The notes beneath the pieces were generated by a model, which was not told the DNA's origin, did not search any database, and was given only the letters and a program-made list of their open reading frames with translations. The position numbers and the translations under genes are program-made. Positions 37,455 to 45,999 of a stretch of 59,716 bases of DNA are shown piece by piece (position 1 is the stretch's first letter; each line of letters begins with the position of its first letter). This DNA is from a virus. The stretch is from positions 1 through 59,716 of IMG/VR virus record IMGVR_UViG_3300022752_000076. One strand, 5' to 3'.

Positions 37455-38090
37455 TTATAGTGGTGTATCTAAAGTACTATCTTCATTATCTACGTTATTA
37501 GGATCATGTATGTTGTCTAGTTCATGAAATATTGTAATTAGTATATCTCGATAAGGCTGCTCTACACGATGTAAGTCTAGTAGATAAATATCTAGGTGAT
37601 CATTGCGTAATAATTCTGCATGATACATGAATTGACCAAAAGCTTCTAGATCTTCGCTAATATTTTGATTAGCATAATCTTCTATTGTTTGAGCAGCCAT
37701 TAATCGTAATGGTTTGCTAAGCATGCCTTTTTCTGTAAGTTTTATTAGTTGTAACGCTTTACCCTCACGCTCTCGCATAATTTGATCGCGTTTAGCACTA
37801 CTCCAACTATATCCACCGTCGCCGCCCCAAAGATCCCATGCTACTCTACCTTTACTAGGGAAACCTTCTTCACCACTGTTAAATCCTGTAGCGCGTTTAT
37901 CTACTTCATGACGACTAAAAAAGCTGTACATGCGTAGTACTACACTTGCTGATAGTGGTTCGCGGTCTTTTAACTGATTGGCTCTGGCTAAGCCAACAAG
38001 TGTGCCCCCAGGTTTGCCTTCATCTTTCCACTTAAGTGCTCTGCGTGCGGCACTAGCCATGCCACTTGTTGGTTTGTATGTCTTAGCCAT
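37455..38090 (-). CDS. conserved phage protein (211 aa)
   Basis: The N-terminal half (MAKTYKPTSGMASAARRALKW ... then ARANQLKDREPLSASVVLRMY and GRVAWDLWGGDGGYSWS) is a pattern I associate with conserved, functionally unassigned phage proteins near structural or PhoH genes. The C-terminal half is an acidic helical extension (DILITIFHELDNIHDPNNVD). Last gene of the minus-strand block. Confidence 0.62.
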   Translation of the reverse strand: MAKTYKPTSGMASAARRALKWKDEGKPGGTLVGLARANQLKDREPLSASVVLRMYSFFSRHEVDKRATGFNSGEEGFPSKGRVAWDLWGGDGGYSWSSAKRDQIMREREGKALQLIKLTEKGMLSKPLRLMAAQTIEDYANQNISEDLEAFGQFMYHAELLRNDHLDIYLLDLHRVEQPYRDILITIFHELDNIHDPNNVDNEDSTLDTPL

Positions 38091-38098
38091 TACTATTC

Positions 38099-38782
38099 CT
38101 ATTTATATGCTAAAATTATTTGTTTACATAGTTTGCTACGTACAATATCTTCATCACGAAATCTAACAACTTCAATGCCTTCTATACGCTCAAGTCTAGT
38201 TGTTGCGTCTAGGAGTCCACTGTTGCTAATATCGCTTTGATCTTGGTCGCCACTAATTATTATTTTACAGTTTTTACCAATGCGTGACAAGATCATTTTC
38301 ATTTCATCCCTAGTAGCATTTTGTGCTTCGTCAAGTAAAACTATACAATCATCAAATGTAGTTCCACGCATAAATCCTAATGGTTTAGGTTCTATTTGTT
38401 TTTTATTTAGTGCATATTCATAAAACCCACGACCTAGGCTATTAGTAAAGATTTGGTCAAATGGTTCTAAATAAGGAGCATATTTTTCTTCTAGTGTGCC
38501 TGGTAGAAAACCGAGTCCGCGACCAGTTTCTACATTAGGTCTTGTTAGTATAATCTTTTTAACGCGGCGATGAAATAATTCACCTGCTGCGTATGTTGCT
38601 GCTATATAGGTTTTACCAGTGCCTGCGCTACCTATACCAAAGATTATACTGTTTTCATGTATGGCCCTTAAATATTCTTCTTGAATGTAATTTAGTGGTT
38701 TTACATTTTCAAAGCCTATTTCCAGGGGAACAACATTGTCACGTTGTACGCTGCGTAATTTTTTAGCACTGCTCTTGGCCAT
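38099..38782 (-). CDS. phoH: PhoH-like ATPase
   Basis: Walker A FGIGSAGTGKTYIAA (about residues 50-65), the PhoH segment ILTRPNVETGRGLGFLPG, and CIVLLDEAQNATRDEMKM (Walker B) and ISGDQDQSDI are all in place. PhoH-like genes are common in phages; their biochemical role is not settled (an RNA helicase/ATPase role is proposed). The length of 227 aa is typical of the phage form. Confidence 0.94.
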   Translation of the reverse strand: MAKSSAKKLRSVQRDNVVPLEIGFENVKPLNYIQEEYLRAIHENSIIFGIGSAGTGKTYIAATYAAGELFHRRVKKIILTRPNVETGRGLGFLPGTLEEKYAPYLEPFDQIFTNSLGRGFYEYALNKKQIEPKPLGFMRGTTFDDCIVLLDEAQNATRDEMKMILSRIGKNCKIIISGDQDQSDISNSGLLDATTRLERIEGIEVVRFRDEDIVRSKLCKQIILAYK

Positions 38783-38804
38783 ATTATATTCCTAGTAGTT
38801 AAAG

Positions 38805-39053
38805 TTACTTCTTTTCCGGTACTTTGTGACCATCCAATTTTTCGTGTACTTTAACTTCCTTACAAACTTGCTCTGGCTTACCATCTTTGCCAATAACAGG
38901 CTTACCATCTTTTACTTTATCAATACAAGCTTTTTCCTTTTTAGCTGGAGCTTTTTCTTCTTTTTTAGCTGGTTCATCCTTTTTTGCATCTGCTGCATAT
39001 ACTGATCCTGCTAAAAATACTGAAGTTAAAAGTGCTAATAGAATTTTAGTCAT
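38805..39053 (-). CDS. exported lysine-rich small protein (82 aa)
   Basis: Signal peptide MTKILLALLTSVFLAGSVYAA, followed by a Lys/Ala/Pro-rich segment (AKKDEPAKKEEKAPAKKEK) and two Cys bounding a DGKPVIGKDGKPEQ repeat. It should be periplasmic. Similar low-complexity exported proteins are found next to phage lysis genes. No function known. Confidence 0.65.
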   Translation of the reverse strand: MTKILLALLTSVFLAGSVYAADAKKDEPAKKEEKAPAKKEKACIDKVKDGKPVIGKDGKPEQVCKEVKVHEKLDGHKVPEKK

Positions 39054-39064
39054 ATAGGTTCCTA

Positions 39065-39511
39065 TTATAGTTCTGGAAATGGTTGTTGTGGAGGCGCTGC
39101 TTTGCCACCAAAACCAACAGTTACTTGATTACCACCAGTTGATGGACCTATACTAACACTGCCATTACTGCCTAAGGTAACTGTTGGCATAGGTGTTGGG
39201 CTTGGTGGTTTATCCCAACCTTTATTTGCAGCTTTAAGTGCTTCACGCTGCCCTTCTTTATCACCACTAGCTAACATAATACCACTAAGTGTGCCTGTTA
39301 AAAAAGTAGCAATAGGAATAATTAATTCAAAAAATTTATTATCTACAGGACTCATACCGTTCATAGGTTGAGTAACAAATATTAAGCTGTAGAGAACAAC
39401 AAATACAATACCAAACAGTGTTAGTGCTAATATCATACCAATAAAAAACTTAAGCCTAGCCATTAACTCATCTTCAGTATAGCGCGGGCCTTCCCATAGG
39501 TCTTTAATCAT
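39065..39511 (-). CDS. membrane protein, two spans, possible holin-like (148 aa)
   Basis: Residues about 20-45 (RLKFFIGMILALTLFGIVFVV and more) and about 62-82 (LIIPIATFLTGTLSGIMLAS) are hydrophobic spans, followed by a Pro/Gly/Thr-rich tail. Size and topology are compatible with a class II-type holin, but there is no sequence match. ATGA overlap with the lipoprotein gene. Confidence 0.55.
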   Translation of the reverse strand: MIKDLWEGPRYTEDELMARLKFFIGMILALTLFGIVFVVLYSLIFVTQPMNGMSPVDNKFFELIIPIATFLTGTLSGIMLASGDKEGQREALKAANKGWDKPPSPTPMPTVTLGSNGSVSIGPSTGGNQVTVGFGGKAAPPQQPFPEL

Positions 39512-39723
39512 CTACAATCCTTTTGAGTTTGAACTGGCAGGGACTTATTAGAGTTATTTACTCTGTCTTTTTCATATGGTGTTAAATCTTCGGGGCAAGT
39601 GCCATTTGCACTGCAATATGGTCGTTTACAAACTTTGTGATCCCAATTATCTGGATTCTGACAAGGATACCTATACATATCACTACAACCGGATAATAGT
39701 ATAGTTAGTAATAATATTCGCAT
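39508..39723 (-). CDS. small lipoprotein (71 aa)
   Basis: Begins MRILLLTILLSGCSDMYRY: hydrophobic stretch and lipobox LLSGC, so the mature protein starts at Cys12 and is anchored in a membrane. The mature part has several further Cys (PCQNPD, VCKRPYC, TCPED) that could form disulfides in the periplasm. A role in lysis or surface exclusion is possible but unproven. Confidence 0.62.
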   Translation of the reverse strand: MRILLLTILLSGCSDMYRYPCQNPDNWDHKVCKRPYCSANGTCPEDLTPYEKDRVNNSNKSLPVQTQKDCR

Positions 39724-39730
39724 TAGTCAC

Positions 39731-40387
39731 CTACTTATTAGCTAGCGGATTATCAAGTGCCCGTTTAAGATCTTCTGCTAATTTCTTGTCCAAGGCTTTT
39801 AATTTACTATCTACTTCTCTATCTTGAGCACGAAGTTGTTGCTCAGTATTTCTAATTGCTGCACTAACGTCTTTATTTAGTTGTGTACTGGCACTGTCAA
39901 CTTGTTTTTGTGCTGCACGTATTTCAGTTTTAGCCTCTGCTACAGCCTTATCTACATCACGACTAATTTGTTTATTACTGCGCTCTACTTCTTCTACTAC
40001 TTTTTCTAGCCTGCGTATATCACCTTTAAGATCATTTTTAATATCACGAGTATATTCAGCAGTTTTATCACTACCTTCTTGAACAGCTTGAGCAGTTTTT
40101 GTAGCATTTTCTTCAATAACTGCTAGCCGCTTATCAAATTCACTAAAGTCTGGGCTTACATATTCGGCAATTTTTTTCTTCATGCCCATATAATCTTTGT
40201 AAACTTCAAATACACCATATAATCCGCCTAAAGTACTACTAACTATTGTAGCAGCGACCATTAGTTTAGCAGGAGTAAAATCATAGCCGCCTATACTAAT
40301 AACAGTATCTTTGCTAGCATATTTTTTAGCAGCAGCTTCTAGGTCATCAACCTTTTTGTCTAAGTTTACCTTTTCATCACTCATCAT
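39731..40387 (-). CDS. membrane-anchored coiled-coil protein (218 aa)
   Basis: A short helix, a hydrophobic segment near residues 42-62 (LMVAATIVSSTLGGLYGVF) and then about 120 residues of charged heptads (KDLKGDIRRLEKVVEEVERSN ...), predicting a long coiled coil. Overlaps the start of the small membrane gene before it. It may span the inner membrane with a coiled-coil stalk, spanin-like in layout, but lies apart from the better spanin candidates. Confidence 0.58.
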   Translation of the reverse strand: MMSDEKVNLDKKVDDLEAAAKKYASKDTVISIGGYDFTPAKLMVAATIVSSTLGGLYGVFEVYKDYMGMKKKIAEYVSPDFSEFDKRLAVIEENATKTAQAVQEGSDKTAEYTRDIKNDLKGDIRRLEKVVEEVERSNKQISRDVDKAVAEAKTEIRAAQKQVDSASTQLNKDVSAAIRNTEQQLRAQDREVDSKLKALDKKLAEDLKRALDNPLANK

Positions 40388-40481
40388 CTTTTTCCTTAAA
40401 TGAAGTTGCTAGTATCCATAAACCAAATATAAATAAAATTACATGTAATAATGCTGTATAGTTTGTATTAACTATTTCCAT
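40377..40481 (-). CDS. very small membrane protein (34 aa)
   Basis: ATG at 40479-40481 with AGAGG five bases upstream. It encodes one hydrophobic span (TALLHVILFIFGLWILATSF) and an acidic tail. The stop overlaps the next gene. The good ribosome site and topology support a real gene, perhaps holin-like. Confidence 0.58.
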   Translation of the reverse strand: MEIVNTNYTALLHVILFIFGLWILATSFKEKDDE

Positions 40482-40482
40482 A

Positions 40483-42210
40483 TTACCTCTTATATTGTTG
40501 ATCAATCATTTGTTGATGCACGCTATCACTACTAAGTTGTCTCAGTACTCTGGAGTTATCAACTATTCGTTGATTTCTGTAAACCTCTTTAACGGGGTAA
40601 AATGAAGCATCTTGTAATACAAAATTTAAGTATTGGTTATATCCAGTAGGAGCAGTAGCCAGTTGAGTTAATGGTATACCTGTTGCTAATTCATTATCAG
40701 TAGTATTAGATTTTATTTGTTGTGTTGTTTGTTTAGTTTCGGTTTCATTAAGTTGAGGTTTTGAGTCAACAATTTGGTTAATTGGGTCTGCCTTATTAGT
40801 TAAAAAATTTTGTTGTTGTGTGGGTACTTCTGTAGTTTGATTAGCAAGTGGATTTATTAGTGCTAATTGATTACCTGGACTAGTATTTTGAGTACTAGTT
40901 TGCTGAATTTGTTGAAAATTAGGTATTATAGTATTTATTGTTTGCTGTACACTTGTAACTTGTTGTAAGCTATTTGTACTAGTACTAGAACTATTAGTTT
41001 TTGGTAGTTCAATTAGTTGAACAGAGTTTATTTGAGTAGATTCTACTACGCCAGGTAGTTGTAGTAGATTAATTTGTTGGTTAGTATTTAATTGAAATAA
41101 ATTTTGTTGATTAATGCTACTACTTTGAAATAATGATAAAGATTGTTCAGTTTTATTTTCTTTTTGTTTAACTTCTGCTTGTAACTGCTGTTGTTGAACT
41201 ATATTCAAATCAAAACTTTGTCTAATACTTCTATTAGCAATTTGCTCGGCTTGACGTAATACTTGCTGACTAACTTTATCAGTCTCATTAATAGCCGTAT
41301 TTGCTACATCTGTTGCTATTGATTGCTCTCGCTGTTGGTTGTCTTGTATTTTAAATAATGTATCAAGTAATCTATCAATGCCATCAAAAGCATATTGCTC
41401 CTCTAACTCTGTATTTCTACCTTCTTGCAAATTTTCTTCAATATATTTTATTGGTTTATTTCCACCACTACTTTGATCACTAGTATAGTCTATATTAGTT
41501 GGCTTAATAGTTGAATTGTCTACTGTATAACTTTCAGAATTTTTTGCTAGCGTTTCCTGAAATTTAGGGCATTCAGGGCTGTACAGTGGATTATTAACAC
41601 AAGGATCTGGTTTATATCGTAGTCTAAAATTAACATTTGTTATTTCTGGACCATAAGGTCCCGTCCAATAGTTATTATCTTTACCACTAAATCCAAATAA
41701 TACATTAGCTAAATCATCCGGTCTACGTCCTTTACTCCAATCTTGCGACCAAGTAAAATCAGTCCAATCGTGTAAAAAATTAAGATTATAACCAAAGTTT
41801 TCTATCCACTTACCGCTTTTAGTATACCCTTGTACATATGCACTTAATTGATCTAAGCTGCCGTTATCCCAACCATTTCCATTTTTACTACGCCAACTAA
41901 ATGTAAATCCAGTAGTAATAAGGCCGCTACCATTATTGGGTAGAGCCTTACTTACATTTACTATCTGATACAATTCAGTATAATTATAGCTAAAATTTAT
42001 ATTACCATCAGGTCGTAGATACGGAGTGCCAGGACTACAATTTGGATCTCCACCTTTCCAACACTCTAAACTGTTAACAAATTTGGCATTTTGCCAAGTA
42101 GATGTTATAGTTGTTGCAGTTGTAGTATTATTTACTAAGTTACCCGTAATGTCTATAGTTTGGGCTGTAGCGGTATTAAATAACAATAGTAGTATAGCCA
42201 GCCATTTCAT
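40483..42210 (-). CDS. exported protein with lectin-like N-part and Gln/Asn-rich stalk (575 aa)
   Basis: Signal peptide MKWLAILLLLFNTATAQ. Residues about 25-215 contain many aromatic/Gly strands (ECWKGGDPNCSPGTPYLRP, FTFSWRSKNGNGWDNG, LRYKPDPCVNNPLYSPECP) with paired Cys, like a carbohydrate-binding or jelly-roll domain. From about residue 270 to 500 it becomes a long Gln/Asn/Ser-rich region predicted as extended or coiled coil. It is exported rather than being part of the classical tail, an unusual type for a phage. No family name is certain. Confidence 0.6.
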   Translation of the reverse strand: MKWLAILLLLFNTATAQTIDITGNLVNNTTTATTITSTWQNAKFVNSLECWKGGDPNCSPGTPYLRPDGNINFSYNYTELYQIVNVSKALPNNGSGLITTGFTFSWRSKNGNGWDNGSLDQLSAYVQGYTKSGKWIENFGYNLNFLHDWTDFTWSQDWSKGRRPDDLANVLFGFSGKDNNYWTGPYGPEITNVNFRLRYKPDPCVNNPLYSPECPKFQETLAKNSESYTVDNSTIKPTNIDYTSDQSSGGNKPIKYIEENLQEGRNTELEEQYAFDGIDRLLDTLFKIQDNQQREQSIATDVANTAINETDKVSQQVLRQAEQIANRSIRQSFDLNIVQQQQLQAEVKQKENKTEQSLSLFQSSSINQQNLFQLNTNQQINLLQLPGVVESTQINSVQLIELPKTNSSSTSTNSLQQVTSVQQTINTIIPNFQQIQQTSTQNTSPGNQLALINPLANQTTEVPTQQQNFLTNKADPINQIVDSKPQLNETETKQTTQQIKSNTTDNELATGIPLTQLATAPTGYNQYLNFVLQDASFYPVKEVYRNQRIVDNSRVLRQLSSDSVHQQMIDQQYKR

Positions 42211-43433
42211 CTAAACCAACCTACTGGTTTAACTGTAGTAGGAACTTCGGCTATAGTCTTGTAATCATATTGAGGTATTTTTTGCGGATTAGACGCCCAC
42301 AATTCTTTAGCCTGTTCGCCTATTTTACCTTCATATGGGCAAGGCGTACCAGCAGCTAGCATAGCTTCAAAAATTCTGCGATCCTGACACATAGTAGCTA
42401 CAGCAGCTACCTTCATTCCCATGTCATAAAGAGTTTTACTTAGTTTTAGTCGTTCGCAGTTTAGATCACGCTGTGTTCCACCAAGTGCCATACCTAAAAA
42501 TTGTGTTTGAACGGCCCCACTACTACCAGTTGTACAAAGATCTGCTCCTCCGCCACTCATCATTGCTGGCGCTATTGCTGTAGGAGGTGGCTGTATAACT
42601 CGCTGAGTAATACTAGTTTCGTTAATATTACGATTAGTCATGTCGCCGGTTTGTACATTTTGATTTACGCTGGTACTAGTATTAACATTATTATTTTGAT
42701 TATTACTAGCAGTTATATTAGTATTAATATTACGATTAGTCATGTCGCCAGTTTGTACATTGTTTACTGTGCTATTACTAGTTGTATTATTATTATTGTT
42801 ATATGTCATAGTGCCAGTATTAATATTATTATTTGTATTTACGCTGTTGGTATTATTATTAAATGTTTGTGTACCACTATTAATATTTTCATTTCTAGTA
42901 GTTGTAGTATTAACATTATTATTATTGTATGTCATAGTGCCACTATTAACATTATTATTATTATATGTCATAGTACCACTATTAATATTATTATTGGTAT
43001 TAACGCTAGTAGTATTATTGTTATTATTGTAGGTAACGCTACCACTCATATTGTTGTTATTGTTATAAGTAACGGCTCCACTCATGTTATTGTTGTTATT
43101 ATACGTAACACTGCCACTCATACGATTATCATTAATATTAGTAGCTGTACCACTTTGTATATTGTTATTTGTATTAACATTAGTGCTGGTACTAACATTA
43201 TTATTAGTATTAATGTTATTGCTATTTACAGTACTAGTACTGGTAGCTGTGCTTGTGCTTGTGCTTGTATTATTTGTTGTCACAGTACTGGTGCTAGCAC
43301 TAGTACTATTAGTATCTACTAAGCTACGACCACCATCATAATTGCCTTGGTCAATTAATGGAGGATTTGTTTGAGCTATAGTTGCCGATACTAAGCTGAT
43401 TAAAGTTATTATAAAGGCTAATACTCTTTTCAT
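42207..43433 (-). CDS. exported Asn/Thr-rich repeat protein with conserved C-terminal domain (408 aa)
   Basis: Signal peptide MKRVLAFIITLISLVSATIAQ. Residues about 45-270 are tandem degenerate repeats of the type NNNNMSGSVTYNNN or NTNNNINSGTMTYNNN, which would build a beta-solenoid or amyloid-like fibre. The C-terminal 110 residues hold four Cys (DLCTTGSSG, LNCERLKLS, ATMCQDRRIF, AGTPCPYEG) and look like a folded domain. The next gene overlaps its stop. An extracellular or envelope-associated fibre is inferred. Confidence 0.65.
   Translation of the reverse strand: MKRVLAFIITLISLVSATIAQTNPPLIDQGNYDGGRSLVDTNSTSASTSTVTTNNTSTSTSTATSTSTVNSNNINTNNNVSTSTNVNTNNNIQSGTATNINDNRMSGSVTYNNNNNMSGAVTYNNNNNMSGSVTYNNNNNTTSVNTNNNINSGTMTYNNNNVNSGTMTYNNNNVNTTTTRNENINSGTQTFNNNTNSVNTNNNINTGTMTYNNNNNTTSNSTVNNVQTGDMTNRNINTNITASNNQNNNVNTSTSVNQNVQTGDMTNRNINETSITQRVIQPPPTAIAPAMMSGGGADLCTTGSSGAVQTQFLGMALGGTQRDLNCERLKLSKTLYDMGMKVAAVATMCQDRRIFEAMLAAGTPCPYEGKIGEQAKELWASNPQKIPQYDYKTIAEVPTTVKPVGWFR
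42740..43160 (-). repeat. tandem coding repeats in the Asn/Thr-rich gene
   Basis: A series of short repeats built on ATTATTATTATTG and CCACTCAT units on the plus strand, coding NNNN + MSG(A/S)VTY or SGTMTY blocks. Unit lengths vary, suggesting gain and loss of copies. Confidence 0.6.
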
Positions 43434-43453
43434 ATTAGTCTCCTTAGACTATT

Positions 43454-44068
43454 TTAGTGGCCTAGTATATGTAAGCAATGCTCGTAGTGCTTTTTCCTAT
43501 CTTCTAAGCCGATTGTTCCGCCATTAATGCGTTTTGTAAGTGTGAGTATGTCACGCTTGTCTGCCCATTGATTTAAATTGTTACTTTCCCAAAACCAGCA
43601 GGCGCTTTGTGCAGCACCTTCAAAGGTTTCCATATATTCTGATGCTTCTTCAGGACTAATCTGCAAACTAGCAGCAAACCAGCTATAGTTTTCTCGACCA
43701 GTTACTTGTATAAGTCCACGCCCGCAAAATCGCCAACCATCGCCCGACTCTTCAGGCCCATTGCCCATGCGGTTAGCATAAACACGATTAGCAATTTTTT
43801 GTGGTTGTTTTTCATATTGCTGCGCCAATGCATCCGTGGGAAAATACTTGGGAAAAACTTTACGCAAGCTTGCCCACTTGTAGTTTAAATTTTCTTTAAT
43901 AAAAACAAAACCACCTGACTCATGTGCACATTGTGCTAAAAACGCTGCTATACGTTCCGCAGTATTAATTTCATATTGAGGTAGTAGTTGCGCTAGTGCA
44001 TCGTGCCAATAGCTAACATATTGATTTTTTGGTATAACTTGTTTTAATTGATCTAGTGTTAATTCCAC
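43454..44068 (-). CDS. endolysin, GH19 chitinase/lysozyme-like (204 aa)
   Basis: GTG start with AAGGAG upstream. Residues 35-70: ERIAAFLAQCAHESGGFVFIKENLNY with the HE catalytic pair, later RVYANRMGNGPEESGDGWRFCGRGLIQVTGRENY (second Glu and the GH19 GRGxxQxTG hallmark), and TKRINGGTIGLEDR. No signal peptide, so it needs a holin. It degrades peptidoglycan at the end of infection and lies next to the spanin-like genes. Confidence 0.93.
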   Translation of the reverse strand: MELTLDQLKQVIPKNQYVSYWHDALAQLLPQYEINTAERIAAFLAQCAHESGGFVFIKENLNYKWASLRKVFPKYFPTDALAQQYEKQPQKIANRVYANRMGNGPEESGDGWRFCGRGLIQVTGRENYSWFAASLQISPEEASEYMETFEGAAQSACWFWESNNLNQWADKRDILTLTKRINGGTIGLEDRKKHYEHCLHILGH

Positions 44069-44070
44069 TA

Positions 44071-44328
44071 CTACTCCTTATTAAAAATTCGTTGCTGTGT
44101 TGTATACCACTCTATCCAAGCACTATTATTTCCACTACATATATAATACTCTATGTAGTTTTCTACAACTATTTTAGTTAATTCGCTTAGCTGTACACCA
44201 CTGGGAGCAGTTTTTAATGGCTTGCAATGTTCAAGCAGTGGCTTAGGTGCTTGTGGAAATTGTTGCTTAACAGGCACAGTAGTAGAACAACTTGATAATA
44301 ATAAAACTAATATTAAAAAGTATTTCAT
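44071..44328 (-). CDS. outer-membrane lipoprotein, probable o-spanin (85 aa)
   Basis: MKYFLILVLLLSSCSTTVPV: lipobox LSSC, mature protein short and Pro-rich (QQFPQAPKPLLEHCKP) with a later helical part, like Rz1-type outer spanins though longer. Overlaps the i-spanin-like gene by four bases and precedes the endolysin. Confidence 0.7.
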   Translation of the reverse strand: MKYFLILVLLLSSCSTTVPVKQQFPQAPKPLLEHCKPLKTAPSGVQLSELTKIVVENYIEYYICSGNNSAWIEWYTTQQRIFNKE

Positions 44329-44735
44329 TGTTTTGCTGCCTTATTATGTGCTTCTACTACTGGTTCTGGTATTTTGCAATTTTCATCGTACTTGACAACT
44401 TCGCGATCTACATATTTAATTACTTCACTTCCTTGCAGTCTAACAAGCTCACGCTTAGTAACCACTTTTTCCACGATTTTAGTATTTTCTTTAGCACTTT
44501 CTGCTTGTGCCACTGCTAGTTGCTGTTCAACTTCTTTAACTTTTGCTAACCAATAATTATTATTCCAGTTTGCTCCTGTTAAAAATAAACTAATTACAAG
44601 TAGCACAACGCTAGCATAGTGCAGTAGTTGTACTTGTGGTAAGTTACGAATAAATTTAGTAGCAATAAATACTATAAGACTTAATGCCGCTAAACTAGGA
44701 AATAGCCAATCGGGTAAGAATTGAAGTAAAAACAT
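44325..44735 (-). CDS. membrane/coiled-coil protein, probable i-spanin or holin-spanin (136 aa)
   Basis: Two hydrophobic stretches: about residues 10-30 (LFPSLAALSLIVFIATKF) and 38-55 (HYASVVLLVISLFLTGAN), then a periplasmic-type coiled coil (VKEVEQQLAVAQAESAKENTK). Its position directly before the lipoprotein and endolysin genes matches an inner spanin; the first span could also be holin-like. Confidence 0.68.
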   Translation of the reverse strand: MFLLQFLPDWLFPSLAALSLIVFIATKFIRNLPQVQLLHYASVVLLVISLFLTGANWNNNYWLAKVKEVEQQLAVAQAESAKENTKIVEKVVTKRELVRLQGSEVIKYVDREVVKYDENCKIPEPVVEAHNKAAKQ

Positions 44736-44739
44736 AATA

Positions 44740-45999
44740 TTATATCTTTAACAATGAGGGTAATCTAACTCCATCTGGTTTAACAGCAGCTAACCAAGCA
44801 GTTACAATTGGTACATTAATACTGCGTAACCATTCATTGGGAAACCAAGTTTGCATCCTATAAGATTGAAATCGTATGGTTGTATTACGAATATACCTTG
44901 CTAAATTAGCATCAGTATAGTATAAGAAGCTATTTTCATTCCAATAACTAACGTGCGTAGGATCTTGAAATGCTCCACGACCATCAGTGCTAGGCACATC
45001 AATAAATGCCCAACCACCATGTGCAAGTACTCTATGTATCTCACTCATAGTTTTAGTTTTATCATATAAGTGCTCTATAACGTGACTAGCGTTAACAATA
45101 CCTACGCTATTATCATTAAGTGGAATACCCTTATTAAGATCACAGTTAATATGTGCACCTTCTTGATCTATAGTTATATATCCAGGTAATCCATTAATTC
45201 CGCCGCCTATGTCAACTTTTAACAATCCACGTAGCTCGCAATCTCGTTCAGCTAATTGTCTAGCATATTGATAGAATAGCTCAACGGTTTTTGATTGTAT
45301 TAGCGCATTTCGTTCTAGCCAAGTATTGTCACCAGTAATTCTATATACATATAATACTTTATCTATTTTCTTAAACTTAGTTACTAAGTACGTTCTAATC
45401 ATTAGCTCGTGATCATCGCATACAGATAGTTCAGGGTTATGACCACCAATTTCTCGATATACACTTGCACGCCAAGCACGAACATGATCAGGTGAATACC
45501 ATATAAAACCTACGCTGTGACTAGTAGCCGTAAATGGATTCATACTAAACAGTTCCATATCTCGAAACTTAACTGTTTTATGTGTCCAGCCAAATGCTTC
45601 ACTGTATGGCAAAAATTTATTTTCCATGTGATAGATAGCATCGTGGCTGTGTACAAAACCAATAGTATCATCAGCTAATAGTTCGCTGCAAATACTCTCT
45701 AGGCAATCTGGTGTTATAATATCATCATGATCTACTTCTACTAAGACGTCGCCACTGGCTAAATTAAAAGCACAATTTTTTAAGTAACCTACATTTGTAT
45801 TAGCACTAGTATCTCTGTGAATTTTAACCCTAGCATCAGCTTTAATCGTTTCAGGTAAATCTTGTGCTGTAATTAAACCATTTAAATATACTACCCACTC
45901 CCAATTAGTATACGTTTGATCTAAAATACTTTCATATAATTCTAATAAGTATGGTATGTTTTTAACACTATGAGTTGGAGTTATAATACTAGCTAACAT
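44740..45999 (-). CDS. fused glycosyltransferase family 2 / SAM-dependent methyltransferase (419 aa)
   Basis: The N-terminal 220 residues are a GT-A glycosyltransferase: MLASIITPTHSVKNIPYLLEL, the DXD-type DVLVEVDHDDIITPDCLE, and VCDDHELMIRTYLV. The C-terminal 180 residues are a class I methyltransferase: LKVDIGGGINGLPGYITID, NASHVIEHLYDKTKTMSEIHRVL (motif post I/II) and GGWAFIDVPSTDGRGAF. Such enzymes decorate phage or host glycans; the target is unknown. Overlaps the glycosyltransferase gene before it (TAATG). Confidence 0.85.
   Translation of the reverse strand: MLASIITPTHSVKNIPYLLELYESILDQTYTNWEWVVYLNGLITAQDLPETIKADARVKIHRDTSANTNVGYLKNCAFNLASGDVLVEVDHDDIITPDCLESICSELLADDTIGFVHSHDAIYHMENKFLPYSEAFGWTHKTVKFRDMELFSMNPFTATSHSVGFIWYSPDHVRAWRASVYREIGGHNPELSVCDDHELMIRTYLVTKFKKIDKVLYVYRITGDNTWLERNALIQSKTVELFYQYARQLAERDCELRGLLKVDIGGGINGLPGYITIDQEGAHINCDLNKGIPLNDNSVGIVNASHVIEHLYDKTKTMSEIHRVLAHGGWAFIDVPSTDGRGAFQDPTHVSYWNENSFLYYTDANLARYIRNTTIRFQSYRMQTWFPNEWLRSINVPIVTAWLAAVKPDGVRLPSLLKI

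Noticed and set aside
42501-43341. Long plus-strand frames over the Asn-rich and Gly-rich genes.
   Set aside because: They are antisense shadows of low-complexity coding sequence, with hydrophobic or Pro-rich nonsense composition and no start signals.
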